In this document: positions 33,311 to 42,507 of the stretch, in pieces
Layout of the letters: every line of letters starts with the position of its first letter
Position numbering within the stretch: the stretch's first letter is position 1
Assembly: GCF_030408755.1 (NCBI RefSeq)
Contig: NZ_CP047209.1
Span: forward strand, 620,001 to 684,000
DNA length: 64,000 nt
Direction of reading: 5' to 3'
Source: Corynebacterium felinum
GTDB lineage: Bacteria; Actinomycetota; Actinomycetes; Mycobacteriales; Mycobacteriaceae
Notes under the pieces: model-generated
Database searches by the model: none
Seen by the model: only the letters and a program-made list of their open reading frames with translations
What the model was told of the DNA's origin: nothing
Translations under genes and position numbers: made by a program

Positions 33311-34300
33311 ATGTCCGGCTACGATCCACTCGCCGTTGCTTTTTACGATATCGCCCACGAGGGTGCGCAGCTTCGCCTGATTGCTTCAGCGATTGAGGCG
33401 TCGGTCAGTCCCGAACCTGATGCTTGGGGTGTGGTTGCCAAGGGGCTGGCGGATTTAGAAGGTGTGCGCCCGCGGAGCTTGGTTATTGTGACGGATGGGT
33501 CGGTGGCAAAGGAGTGCGCTGAATTAGCGTTGAGCTTCTTCCAACCCTTGGCTTGCCCAGTGGTGGTCTGTGAGCAGATGCCGGGCTTTGTCGGTGCGCT
33601 GGATGTGGTGGTTGTGCTCAGTGAGACTGGACATAATGTGCTGGTGCAAAAAGCTGTGTCGCAGGTGGCTTCCCGGGGTATTCCGGTGGTGCTGTGCGCG
33701 CCGAAGGAGTCGCCGCTGCAGGCTGAAGCTCCCGATGATGTGATTGTGTTGGATGCGTTGCCTACTCATGAGGGCAGTTCGGTGATGCGTTTTGTGGGGC
33801 TGGTGATGGCGGTGGTGGATTTGGCTGATACTCCGGCGCTGTTGGTTGCGCAGAAGTTGAAAGATTATGCCGATGCCGTGGATGAGGAATTGGTGCAGTG
33901 TTCGCCTGAGCGCGATGAGTTTGTCAATCCTGCGCGTGAGTTGGCGGACATTCCTGGCCAGATTGTGCACGTGGGTTTTGTTGAGCACGGTGAGCGGTCG
34001 GCGGCGTTGGCGCGACTGGTCTCTAGGTTGTGGAGTGGGCAGGGGAAGGTGTGTGCTGCACTTAACGGCTATGAATTGGCGCAGGCACGAGGCCGTAATA
34101 GGGGCGCTGAGGCGGATATTTTTCATGATCCGTTACTGGATGGTCCGCGGCAGCTGCTACCGTTGAAAGCCATTGTGTGGTGTGGCCCGAATGATCCTGA
34201 GTGTGCTGATTATTCTGTGCCTCTGCCTGATCCTGCCCCGGTGGGTGTTGTGCGGCTTGCTGTTCGCGCCTTTGCCGCTACTGCTTTCTTCGCCGCCTAG
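33311..34300 (+). CDS. SIS-like protein between pmmA and manA (Rv3256c-type)
   Basis: 329 residues. It lies between pmmA and manA as in mycobacteria (Rv3256c). The sequence has alternating hydrophobic strands such as DVVVVLSETGHNVLVQKAVSQVASRGIPVVLCAP, consistent with a sugar-isomerase (SIS) fold. No catalytic motif can be named. Role in mannose metabolism is inferred from context only. Confidence 0.75.
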   Translation: MSGYDPLAVAFYDIAHEGAQLRLIASAIEASVSPEPDAWGVVAKGLADLEGVRPRSLVIVTDGSVAKECAELALSFFQPLACPVVVCEQMPGFVGALDVVVVLSETGHNVLVQKAVSQVASRGIPVVLCAPKESPLQAEAPDDVIVLDALPTHEGSSVMRFVGLVMAVVDLADTPALLVAQKLKDYADAVDEELVQCSPERDEFVNPARELADIPGQIVHVGFVEHGERSAALARLVSRLWSGQGKVCAALNGYELAQARGRNRGAEADIFHDPLLDGPRQLLPLKAIVWCGPNDPECADYSVPLPDPAPVGVVRLAVRAFAATAFFAA

Positions 34301-34357
34301 TGTGGCTGTTTGGTTGAGAGCACCTTTGTGAGTTTTGGAAAGATTTGACTTCTCGTG

Positions 34358-35542
34358 ATGCTGTTTCTTAGTCCTCGTACCCAGGCCTATCCGTGGGGCT
34401 CGAAGACTTTAATTGCAGGTTTGCGCGGTGATTCTCACCCTTCGAATTGCCCGGAGGCTGAGTTGTGGTACGGTGCGCATCCGGCGCTGCCCTCGCTTGT
34501 CGACGGCGTGGGTTTGGATGCGATTATTGCCCAAGATCCGCAGTATCATTTGGGTGCGAAGGTGACTGCTCGGCACGGTTCTCGGTTGCCGTTTTTGTTG
34601 AAGATTTTGGCGGCGGATGAGCCGTTGAGTTTGCAGGCGCATCCGTCGCGTGAGCAGGCGATGGAAGGTTTTGAGCGGGAGAATTCTTTAGGCATTGATA
34701 TTCGTGCCCCGCATCGAAATTACCGCGATGATAACCATAAGCCGGAGCTGATTGTGGCGTTGAGCCGTTTCCACGCGATGGCGGGTTTCCGGCCGGTGGA
34801 TGACACGCTTGCGTTGTTTGAGGCTCTGGATTGCCCAGAGCTTAGCCGCTATTCGTCGATGCTTGGTGGCGAGGATGATACCACCCAAGAAGCGGAATTG
34901 CGGGGGCTTTTTACCACCTGGATCACCATCCCGGTGGCGGTGCGTAAGCAGCTCATTGATGCCATTGTTGCCCGCGCAAAGGTGATGGCTACTTCGGTGG
35001 ATATGTATCCGGAGTGGATGGTGCTAACGGCGTCGAACGTGGTGGATTTGCACCGCCATTATCCTGGTGATGTGGGTGTGTTGGGTGGTCTTTTGCTCAA
35101 CTACATTATTTTGGAGCCTGGCGAAGCCATTTATCTTGATGCTGGGAATTTGCATGCTTATTGCCGTGGTTTGGGTGTGGAGATCATGGCGAATTCGGAC
35201 AATGTTCTTCGGGGTGGTTTGACCTCTAAGCACGTGGATGTGCCAGAGCTGGTGAAGGTGTTGAAGTTTGAGCCGTTGGATGATCCGCGTCTTGAAAGCA
35301 ACCATGGGCATTTCACTGTGCCGATTGATGAATTTGACCTGCGCATCGTGGATGTCGATGGCGCCTCGCAGGTAGAGTCCTCAGGGCCGCGGATTGTGTT
35401 GTGCACTTCAGGCCAAGTGGATGTACGTAATAGCAACCAGTGTGAAACGCTGCACCCTAGCCAAGCGTTGTGGGTGCCGGCTGGTGATAGTGAGCGCTTG
35501 GATTTTGTTGGAAAAGGCCAACTGTTTCTCGCCCGCGTGTAG
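34358..35542 (+). CDS. manA: Mannose-6-phosphate isomerase, class I
   Basis: Interconverts fructose-6-P and mannose-6-P. 394 residues; type I fold with zinc ligands. LFLSPRTQAYPWGSK; LPFLLKILAADEPLSLQAHPSREQAMEGF near residue 75 with the Gln-x-His ligands; DDNHKPELIVAL near 127; YLDAGNLHAYCRGLGVEIMANSDNVLRGGLT near 265 with the third zinc ligand and catalytic region. The start is ATG 34358 (GTG 34355 is adjacent). A C-terminal cupin half is complete. Confidence 0.95.
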   Translation: MLFLSPRTQAYPWGSKTLIAGLRGDSHPSNCPEAELWYGAHPALPSLVDGVGLDAIIAQDPQYHLGAKVTARHGSRLPFLLKILAADEPLSLQAHPSREQAMEGFERENSLGIDIRAPHRNYRDDNHKPELIVALSRFHAMAGFRPVDDTLALFEALDCPELSRYSSMLGGEDDTTQEAELRGLFTTWITIPVAVRKQLIDAIVARAKVMATSVDMYPEWMVLTASNVVDLHRHYPGDVGVLGGLLLNYIILEPGEAIYLDAGNLHAYCRGLGVEIMANSDNVLRGGLTSKHVDVPELVKVLKFEPLDDPRLESNHGHFTVPIDEFDLRIVDVDGASQVESSGPRIVLCTSGQVDVRNSNQCETLHPSQALWVPAGDSERLDFVGKGQLFLARV

Positions 35543-35544
35543 CG

Positions 35545-35596
35545 TCTCCCCTTCAGCGGGTGGGCGGAAAGCCTGCATCAGTGGGGGAGAGTTTTT
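35545..35596 (+). terminator. Terminator after manA
   Basis: TCTCCCC (35545-35551) pairs with GGGGAGA (35584-35590), followed by GTTTTT. It lies between manA and the convergent proline-rich gene. Confidence 0.6.
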
Positions 35597-35653
35597 CCTT
35601 CGCCTCGATCTGGCCACTGTTGTTTATCAGGGCAAGCCCGGTGAGGGCGGGAT

Positions 35654-36502
35654 TTAAGGATGCTTTGGGGCGGGCACGAGTGGGGCTTCCCCATCATGGA
35701 TTGGTGTGGTGGGCGATACTGTGGTGCTCGGTGCGGCTTCTGAAGGTGTGGCAGGTGTAGGTAAGGTGGCCTGCACCGTGCTTTCATAGTGAGGTTGTGC
35801 AGTGTGATCGATCGGGGCGGGCTCCCGGAAACCTGGCTTTGGGGGTTGCGGTGTGCTTTGTGGCAGCATCGGCAGTGGTGCCTGCGGAATAGCCGGTGCT
35901 GAAGGCTGTGGCTTCGGGGGTGCGGATGGTGCAGGAGGTGTGACCTGTTCACTAGGCGTTGTGGTTGCCGGTGGGGTAGTAGATGCCGACGTGGAAGGTG
36001 TAGTAGTCGGCGCCTGCGGTGTGGAGGGAACAGGCTGCGGCGGGGCCATGGTTGGTGAGGTTGGCCGTGGACGATCCGGTGCAGGCGGCACAGGCGCACC
36101 GGCGCGATCACCAGCAGGAGGGACTACCACATCGGCGGGTGGGAGGGCTGGTGGAAGAGGCTGCGGGATAAACGTGGCCACACCATTGGGACTGTCGGGT
36201 ACGCGGGGCTCAATCCACTGGGGGTCGATAAAAGCGCGCGGGGGCAACAAGGGGTCGAGGGTGGCCGAGGGGGCGAGTGCGGGCTCTTGGGGCTTGGGGC
36301 TTTCGGAGCTATCGGTTGGCATGGGCAGATCGCTGTCGGGTAATACTGCGGTGGTTGTCACAGGGGTAAAACCGGCATTGAGCGTGTTGCCTGGTGTGGT
36401 CATACTTAAACTGGAACGCCATACAATGAAACCGACTGCTACCGCGGATACGCATCCGAGGGAAATAAAAAGAAAGAAGCGCCGCGGCACAGTTGCGGTC
36501 AT
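35654..36502 (-). CDS. Proline-rich single-pass membrane or secreted protein
   Basis: 282 residues. A short basic N-terminus (MTATVPRRFF) is followed by one hydrophobic segment FLFISLGCVSAVAVGFIVW. The rest is low-complexity Pro/Thr/Ser/Ala with many PP and TP pairs, e.g. APVPPAPDRPRPTSPT. This looks like a membrane-anchored wall-spanning stalk. No family is recognised. A 228-codon frame exists on the opposite strand, but it is Gly-rich and lacks a plausible translation start context. Confidence 0.65.
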   Translation of the reverse strand: MTATVPRRFFLFISLGCVSAVAVGFIVWRSSLSMTTPGNTLNAGFTPVTTTAVLPDSDLPMPTDSSESPKPQEPALAPSATLDPLLPPRAFIDPQWIEPRVPDSPNGVATFIPQPLPPALPPADVVVPPAGDRAGAPVPPAPDRPRPTSPTMAPPQPVPSTPQAPTTTPSTSASTTPPATTTPSEQVTPPAPSAPPKPQPSAPAIPQAPLPMLPQSTPQPPKPGFREPAPIDHTAQPHYESTVQATLPTPATPSEAAPSTTVSPTTPIHDGEAPLVPAPKHP

Positions 36503-37163
36503 GCAGGCCCCTTTCTATTCGATGCACGCCTCACATTAAAAGTCACGATTAGATAACGGTAGTTTATTCGACACTAACATACTGATAGGAAAAATCACTA
36601 GTGTGTGGTGCAGAAAATACGCACATAAGCTGAAAAACATCTGCTAGAAAACCTATAAAAACACTCCGCTACCAGTAGTGATGTGATAATCACCGCGGGC
36701 TAATACAGGGTTTGATATGTATGGATGATTTCCCATTTTCCCCAAGCACATAGTGGGGGATAGCCAGCATCGACTTCCCACGCTGTGGAACGGGCGCAGG
36801 GGCTGGGCTAAAGGATGGGGGATTCTTAGAGCGCTGCGAAGAAAAGATTGCATTAAAGCTGTGATTTTGCACTAAAGTTTTTCTGGTTTTTGCGCGGGAT
36901 CTTTCCTCACTACTTCCCTGTATCCTAAGCTCAAAGGGAACGAAGCATTTCTCCACACACCGCTACCCTCCTGTTCTTAATCGGTGGATTCCCGATGTGT
37001 CGTGAGCGAAGTGGGAAATGTTCTCAAAAACTTCTCAATATTTTGACACCCCCACAGCACTAATACGCGGTGAGCAGTAACGACGTCGTCACGCGCAGGT
37101 TGCCACCGCAGCTTTAAAGGGAAACAACAGTAACACCGATAAGAAAAGGACAGTGAGCACACG
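36503..37163. other. Intergenic region before the DUF4259 gene
   Basis: About 660 bases, A/T-rich in the first 180. I see no gene, tRNA or strong hairpin. AAAAGGA lies before the next start codon. Confidence 0.45.
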
Positions 37164-37514
37164 ATGAGCACCTGGGACCGCGAAATTTTAAGCGAAGAAG
37201 TAAACACCGAATTTCTCGACGACATTGCCGACAGCGACGTTGAAGACATCGAAGAAGCCATCGCTGACGCCGTCGTACTCGGCAATAGCGACACCGCCAC
37301 CGACGACGAGTTTTACAACGGCCTTGCCGCTGCCACCATCGTCGCCATCTGGGCCGGCGCACCGTATTCCGCGGGCGAAATCATCGAAAACTACCCCTTC
37401 ATCCGCGACATGATCGGCACCGGCGAAGAAGAATTGCGCGAAAAAGCCAGCGAGCTGCTCGAAAGCGCCGACACCGAACTCGACCTCGAAGTCTATATCG
37501 AAGCGCTGAGTTAA
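37164..37514 (+). CDS. DUF4259 family protein
   Basis: 116 residues, strongly acidic. N-terminus [22 protein letters not shown] and [28 protein letters not shown] match the DUF4259 pattern (a W near the start, an acidic helix, then an Ala-rich AxAA(T/I)VAxW helix). Cytosolic. Members are often found beside toxin-immunity genes or alone; no partner is visible here. Confidence 0.75.
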   Translation: MSTWDREILSEEVNTEFLDDIADSDVEDIEEAIADAVVLGNSDTATDDEFYNGLAAATIVAIWAGAPYSAGEIIENYPFIRDMIGTGEEELREKASELLESADTELDLEVYIEALS

Positions 37515-37684
37515 CTCCCCGCTGCGCACAGCATGGCTGCACGGGGCGAATCGCGGTAGTGTTTTCGCTGAAAAATCCGGCTATGCTAGTGAAGGTTGGC
37601 GCACGTGTGTCACCGCTTACACCAATCAGAGCCGAAGCACGTACAAGGCTCACGATGAGTTTTTCAAGGAGTATTTCTTCCACT

Positions 37685-39124
37685 ATGTCCACCCTTGATT
37701 TTAAAGTCGCTGACCTTCACCTCGCCGAGGCCGGTCGCCACCAAATCCGGCTTGCCGAATACGAAATGCCAGGCCTGATGCAACTGCGCGAAGAATACGC
37801 CGCCGAACAGCCACTGAAGGGTGCCCGCATCGCCGGCTCCATCCACATGACCGTGCAAACCGCAGTTCTGATTGAAACCCTCGTTGCGCTGGGTGCTGAA
37901 GTGCGCTGGGCATCGTGCAACATCTTCTCCACCCAAGACGAAGCCGCCGCCGCCGTTGTCGTGGGCAAAAACGGAACCCCTGAGAACCCGCAGGGTGTGC
38001 CCGTGTTTGCGTGGAAGGGCGAAACCCTTGACGAGTACTGGTGGTGCATCAACCAGATCTTCAGCTGGGGTGAAGGTGTGCTGCCGAACATGATTCTTGA
38101 CGACGGCGGCGACGCAACCATGGCCGTGATCCGCGGCAAAGAATACGAGGAAGCAGGGCTGGTACCTGCCGCCGAAGCCGGCGATTCTGATGAGTTCGTT
38201 GCATTCAAGAACATGCTGCGCGAGGTCCTTGCTGCTGAAGGCAACAAGTGGGCTGCCATCGCCGACGCTGTCAAGGGTGTGACCGAAGAAACCACCACCG
38301 GCGTGCACCGCCTGTACCACTTCGCGGAAGAAGGCACCCTGCCATTCCCCGCGATGAACGTCAACGATGCTGTGACGAAGTCAAAGTTCGACAACAAGTA
38401 CGGCACCCGCCATTCGCTTATCGACGGCATCAACCGCGCCACCGACATGCTCATGGGCGGCAAAAACGTTCTCATCTGTGGCTACGGCGACGTGGGCAAG
38501 GGCTGCGCTGAGGCCATGGCTGGCCAGGGTGCACGCGTGAAGGTGACTGAGGCGGACCCTATTAATGCGCTGCAAGCATTGATGGATGGATTCCCAGTGG
38601 TGACAGTGGAACAGGCCATTGAAGACGCCGATATCGTGATTACCGCCACCGGCAACATGGGAATTATCACTTTCGAGCACATGCTGGCCATGAAAGACCA
38701 CGCAGTACTCGGCAATATCGGCCACTTCGACAATGAGATCGACATGGCTTCCCTTCTGCACCGCGAAGATGTTTCCCGCACCACCATCAAACCCCAGGTT
38801 GATGAGTTCCACCTGCCCAACGGCCGCTCCATCATCGTGCTCAGCGAAGGCCGCCTGCTCAACCTCGGCAACGCAACCGGACACCCTTCCTTTGTGATGT
38901 CCACCTCCTTTGCTGACCAGACGATCGCCCAGATCGAACTGTTTAACAACGATGGCCGCTATAAGAACGAGGTCTACCGCCTGCCGAAGATCTTGGATGA
39001 GAAGGTTGCCCGCATCCACGTGGAAGCACTGGGTGGACAGATCACCACCTTGACCAAGGAACAAGCAGAATACATTGGTGTGGACGTCGCTGGTCCTTAC
39101 AAGCCTGAGCACTACCGCTACTAA
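37685..39124 (+). CDS. sahH: Adenosylhomocysteinase
   Basis: NAD-dependent enzyme that splits S-adenosylhomocysteine to homocysteine and adenosine. 479 residues, the usual actinobacterial length. [87 protein letters not shown], the NAD loop [24 protein letters not shown], and C-terminal [10 protein letters not shown]. The frame is open from 37559; ATG 37685 is preferred because homologues start just before DFKVADL and AAGGAG lies 13 nt upstream. ATG 37655 is the alternative. Confidence 0.97.
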   Translation: MSTLDFKVADLHLAEAGRHQIRLAEYEMPGLMQLREEYAAEQPLKGARIAGSIHMTVQTAVLIETLVALGAEVRWASCNIFSTQDEAAAAVVVGKNGTPENPQGVPVFAWKGETLDEYWWCINQIFSWGEGVLPNMILDDGGDATMAVIRGKEYEEAGLVPAAEAGDSDEFVAFKNMLREVLAAEGNKWAAIADAVKGVTEETTTGVHRLYHFAEEGTLPFPAMNVNDAVTKSKFDNKYGTRHSLIDGINRATDMLMGGKNVLICGYGDVGKGCAEAMAGQGARVKVTEADPINALQALMDGFPVVTVEQAIEDADIVITATGNMGIITFEHMLAMKDHAVLGNIGHFDNEIDMASLLHREDVSRTTIKPQVDEFHLPNGRSIIVLSEGRLLNLGNATGHPSFVMSTSFADQTIAQIELFNNDGRYKNEVYRLPKILDEKVARIHVEALGGQITTLTKEQAEYIGVDVAGPYKPEHYRY

Positions 39125-39145
39125 TCCCACCAGTTTTTCACCACA

Positions 39146-39187
39146 GTCCTCCTCACCTGCGCATTCGCTCGGGTAGGAGGACTTTTT
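39146..39187 (+). terminator. Terminator after sahH
   Basis: GTCCTCCT (39146-39153) pairs with AGGAGGAC (39175-39182), followed by TTTTT. Confidence 0.85.
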
Positions 39188-39229
39188 CATGTCCACCCAA
39201 CCCCTTATTGACCCCCACACACCCACCTC

Positions 39230-39894
39230 ACTCGACCTTTTCGTAATTGGGTAGCGTTTGTGGGGCTGTTTTTCCTCAAAGGTCGAGTTACCTGTGTCGG
39301 GGTGGGTGTAAGGGCTGGGGCGTGGGTGGCGTAGCTCGACCTTTTTGGGAATGCGGTGGCTTCAGGGGGAGGGGATGCGGGGAAAGGTCGAGTTGAGCGT
39401 TGGAGCGAAGGTAAGAGTGTGTGTTGGAAGGGGCTACTCGACCTTTTGGGAAATGCGGTGGCTTCACGGGAGGGGTTGTGGGGAAAGGTCGAGTTGGCAG
39501 GTGGAGCGAAGGCATGAGTGTGGGTGTCGGAAAGGGGTTGCTCGACCTTTTTAGGAATGCGGTGCTTTCAGGGGAAGGGTTGTGGGGAAAGGTCGAGTTG
39601 GCAGGTGGAGCGAAGGCAAGAGTGTGGGTGTCGGAAAGGGGCTACTCGACCTTTTGGGAAATGCGGTGGCTTCACGGGAGGGGTTGCGGGGAAAGGTCGA
39701 GTTAGGTGGAGGAGTGGTGGCGTGGGTGGGGTTACTCGACTTTTCTTCCTGTGTGGCAGCTTGATGGGGTGGTTTTGCGGTTAAAGGTCGAGTTGAGCGT
39801 TGGAGCGAAGGCAAGAGTGTGTGTTGGAAGGGGCTACTCAACCTTTTTAGGAATGCGGTGGCTTCACGGGAGGGGTTGCGGGGAAAGGTCGAGT
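39230..39894. repeat. Cluster of seven CTCGACC/GGTCGAG elements
   Basis: Elements of ~58 bp begin at about 39231, 39335, 39437, 39541, 39645, 39735 and 39837. Each opens (A)CTCGACCTTTT and closes AAAGGTCGAGTT; the last has CTCAACC. Internal loops share GGGAAATGCGGTGGCTTCA. The ~45-bp gaps also repeat (GGTGGAGCGAAGGCAAGAGT), giving a period of ~100 bp. Several chance ORFs cross it. Confidence 0.9.
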
Positions 39895-40102
39895 TAGGTG
39901 GAGGAGTGGTGGCGTGAGGTGGTTTGGGCGTGCGATCTTGAGGGTGAAAGGAAAACTACGAGAAAAAGCGCGCCAGCATTTTTCAGCTCGCTTAAAACCA
40001 TGCTAAGCACGAACTATTCGCTCTTGTTCAACTAGCCTCATAACCACAGACCAGCGTTTCACACACAGATTCCTAGTGAGAAACGCTCAGTGCAGGCATT
40101 GA

Positions 40103-40705
40103 TTATGCTTCGAGTTGAGACAAAGCTAGAAGTGTAGATTTGTACAGATCTGGGCTTACGTTATCTTTGTCGAACAGCATCAAAAAAGCGAGCCCGATAT
40201 CAATAGCCACGAGGATACGGAATTGATCCTCAACCGGAAGACTCCCCACTGGGCCATTCGGAGGAAGCGGTGACTGAGTTTCGCTATTCGGCCTAGGTGA
40301 AATATATTCAAGAAATTGATTTTTTAAATCGGGCTCTTGGAGAGCCAGCGGAATAAATTCGAAGATAAGGCGCGCATAGTCATTTCTTTTTCCGTCTGTG
40401 ACTTGCTTTATCCATAAATCGCACCATTCGAGGAGACGTTCGCGATCATCTTTTTGTTCGTGTCGGATTTCGTTAAACTCCTGCGCTTCCAAAGTTTTTC
40501 TTTGACGCTGCTTTATCACTTCCAGAATCAATTCGCCTTTGCTGCGGAAGTTGGAATAGACCGCACCTTTCGTTAGGCCAGCGCGTAGAGCAACATCATC
40601 TAGTGATGCGCCAGCTACGCCTTTTTGGGCAAAAATGGCCTCGGCAGCCTCGATGAGTAAGTTTCGGTTATGTTGGCGGAGTTCATCGCGGGTCCTTCTC
40701 ATCAT
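40103..40705 (-). CDS. TetR/AcrR family transcriptional regulator
   Basis: 200 residues. N-terminal helix-turn-helix: LLIEAAEAIFAQKGVAGASL, DDVALRAGLTKGAVYSNFRSKGELILEVI. The remainder is the variable ligand-binding domain. ATG 40705 is preceded by a perfect TATAAT 7 nt upstream, so it is leaderless. It is divergent from an ABC exporter that it probably represses; the ligand is unknown. Confidence 0.93.
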   Translation of the reverse strand: MMRRTRDELRQHNRNLLIEAAEAIFAQKGVAGASLDDVALRAGLTKGAVYSNFRSKGELILEVIKQRQRKTLEAQEFNEIRHEQKDDRERLLEWCDLWIKQVTDGKRNDYARLIFEFIPLALQEPDLKNQFLEYISPRPNSETQSPLPPNGPVGSLPVEDQFRILVAIDIGLAFLMLFDKDNVSPDLYKSTLLALSQLEA

Positions 40706-40712
40706 GGCTCTG

Positions 40713-40718
40713 ATTATA
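40713..40718 (-). promoter_or_regulatory. -10 box of tetR gene (leaderless)
   Basis: TATAAT on the minus strand, 7 nt before the ATG at 40705. Confidence 0.65.
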
Positions 40719-40719
40719 G

Positions 40720-40770
40720 GTGAAATCCTCATCACACTTTGTTGAGGATATCCCTTGCTTCACATTTCAC
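40720..40770. promoter_or_regulatory. Candidate TetR operator region
   Basis: GTGAAAT (40720-40726) and ATTTCAC (40764-40770) form an inverted pair covering both divergent promoters. Each arm also lies in a local imperfect palindrome (GTGAAATCCTCATCAC and TTCACATTTCAC). No measured binding is implied. Confidence 0.4.
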
Positions 40771-40777
40771 ATACCGT

Positions 40778-40783
40778 TAGTAT
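40778..40783 (+). promoter_or_regulatory. -10 box of ABC transporter ATPase gene (leaderless)
   Basis: TAGTAT, 7 nt (CTGAATT) before the ATG at 40791. Confidence 0.55.
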
Positions 40784-40790
40784 CTGAATT

Positions 40791-41726
40791 ATGAAGCAGC
40801 GCAACTCATCACCATCTGACCTGCATGTAGAAAGCATTACTAAAACTTTTTCAGGGCGTGCACGTCCAGCAAACAACAATGTCACCGTTAGCTTCGCTGC
40901 CGGTTCTCTTACAGCACTCATTGGGCACAATGGTGCAGGCAAAACGACCTTGCTTAATCAAATTGTCGGAAGCCTCCGGCCCGACAGTGGAGAAATTCGA
41001 TACGGTGACCTGAAATTGAGTGACCATCCTGAATATGCGCGCCGTATCGTTGCGATGATGCCACAGCTTCAGGCGCCACTTCATGGCGTCACGCCTAGGC
41101 AGGCAATCACCTCAATCGCTCGCATTCGAGGCCTCTCCCGCCAACAAGCGTCACAAGCAACACAGCAGATACTTGGCTCTCTTGATCTCGATTTATTTAG
41201 TGACACTCAAGCAGACAAGCTTTCCGGAGGATTTAGGCGCTTAACCTCATTTGCGATGGCCGTTGCGGCACCCGCACCTGTTCTTCTTGTTGACGAACCC
41301 ACCAATGATGTTGATCCCCTTCGGCGAACGCTTATTTGGCAGCACTTAAGAAAATTGGCAGATTCTGGGCATTGTGTTGTCGTTGTTTCTCACAACCTTC
41401 TTGAAGTTGAACGCTACGCGGATCGCTTCGTTTTGATGCACAAGGGGGAAATGCGCAGCGACAACACACCGCAGCAGCTTGCGAATCAGTTCAACGCTGC
41501 CGTGCTTGAAATTGTTCAAGCACCTAGCTGTGTGCTTGAACCGTTCGAGAAAGCACAATCGGTTGATTTTTGCGGAGGCAATATCATGCGGATGCAGCTT
41601 GAACCTCGGAACGTTCCGGCAGCAATTGAGTGGGTTCTGGAAATGTGTTCCCGCCACAAAGTCGAGCGATATACCTTGGCGCCAGAATCGCTAGAAAGCT
41701 TTTATGAAAGGATCACGCATGAATAG
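40791..41726 (+). CDS. ABC exporter ATP-binding protein
   Basis: 311 residues. Walker A LIGHNGAGKTTLLN, Q-loop MMPQLQAPLHG, signature KLSGGFRRLT (variant of LSGGQ), Walker B VLLVDEPTNDVDPLRR, and the H-loop VVVSHNLLEVERYA. The ~90-residue C-terminal part is of the kind seen in drug/bacteriocin exporter ATPases. Its 3' end overlaps the region before the permease start at 41719. Controlled by the divergent TetR gene (inference). Confidence 0.93.
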   Translation: MKQRNSSPSDLHVESITKTFSGRARPANNNVTVSFAAGSLTALIGHNGAGKTTLLNQIVGSLRPDSGEIRYGDLKLSDHPEYARRIVAMMPQLQAPLHGVTPRQAITSIARIRGLSRQQASQATQQILGSLDLDLFSDTQADKLSGGFRRLTSFAMAVAAPAPVLLVDEPTNDVDPLRRTLIWQHLRKLADSGHCVVVVSHNLLEVERYADRFVLMHKGEMRSDNTPQQLANQFNAAVLEIVQAPSCVLEPFEKAQSVDFCGGNIMRMQLEPRNVPAAIEWVLEMCSRHKVERYTLAPESLESFYERITHE

Positions 41727-42507
41727 TTCGCAGGTTTTTAACCCGCTACCACGACAACCTTGGTTGCTTTGCTGGTGGGGATTGGTTCATTGGAGTCTCG
41801 TTCGACACAAATATTTATTGCCTGCTTTTAGTATTATTCAGGCTGTTTTTGCAGTCGCTATCGTTTACGGATTGGCACTGCTGATACCCGATATTAATGA
41901 TCAGGTAGCACAGTACTTATCGGCAGGGGCGTGGACTTTGGGGATTATTGCAGTTGGCTGCGTGTTGGCACCGCAGATTTTAAGCAATGCGAAGCAAGAA
42001 GGACTATTGGACTATCAAAAAACACTCCCCGTTCCGCGCTCAACGCTATTACTTGCCGATGCCGTGATCTGGTCACTTGCTGCCTTGCCAGGCATTGGCG
42101 TGGGGATAGTAGCTGCACTTATGAGATTCAAGCTCGCACTTCATGTGGACATCTTCACCGTGGCAGTCATCCTAGGGGCTCAATTAGTCACGATGAGCAT
42201 CGGATATGCGCTTGCCCTCTGGTTACCACAAAACGCCACTTCATTAGCGACGCAAGTGCTTATGATCGGAGGCTTTTTATTTTCGCCAATCACATATCCA
42301 GCCCATAGGTTGCCAGAGTGGGCTGTGTCATTGCATCAGTTTCTTCCCTTTGCTCCACTAGCGGATCTCATCCGTCATGCTGCTTTTCGTACTGATTCTG
42401 ATCAAATGCTCAATATTTTCGTCTTAGCGGTGTGGGGTACTGCCGGATATCTGTTGTCATATAGCGCCTTAACCCGGATTTTTCATGGGTGTGGGGTGAA
42501 AAGGTGA
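41719..42507 (+). pseudogene. ABC-2 type permease, C-terminus replaced by IS sequence
   Basis: 262 residues with six hydrophobic segments (for example LPAFSIIQAVFAVAIVYGLALLIP, WTLGIIAVGCVLAPQIL, VIWSLAALPGIGVGIVAALM, VLMIGGFLFSPITYPAH). ATG 41719 has AAAGGA 6 nt upstream. The last ~12 codons (from 42473) are read from the terminal inverted repeat of the IS element. The native C-terminus is therefore lost, though all membrane segments seem to be kept and the protein may still work. Confidence 0.8.

Larger units (their letters stand above)
39125..40102. other. sahH-tetR intergenic region
   Basis: Nearly 1 kb holding the sahH terminator, the seven-element repeat cluster and about 200 bases of A/T-rich DNA next to the tetR stop. 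No gene is supported. Confidence 0.6.

Noticed and set aside
35853..36539. 228-codon Gly-rich plus frame
   Set aside because: Shadow of the proline-rich minus gene, lacking its own ribosome site or recognisable domain.
39230..39894. CRISPR-like regular alternation of repeats and spacers
   Set aside because: The 'spacers' are nearly identical to each other, repeats are ~58 bp with long self-complementary ends, and no cas gene is present.
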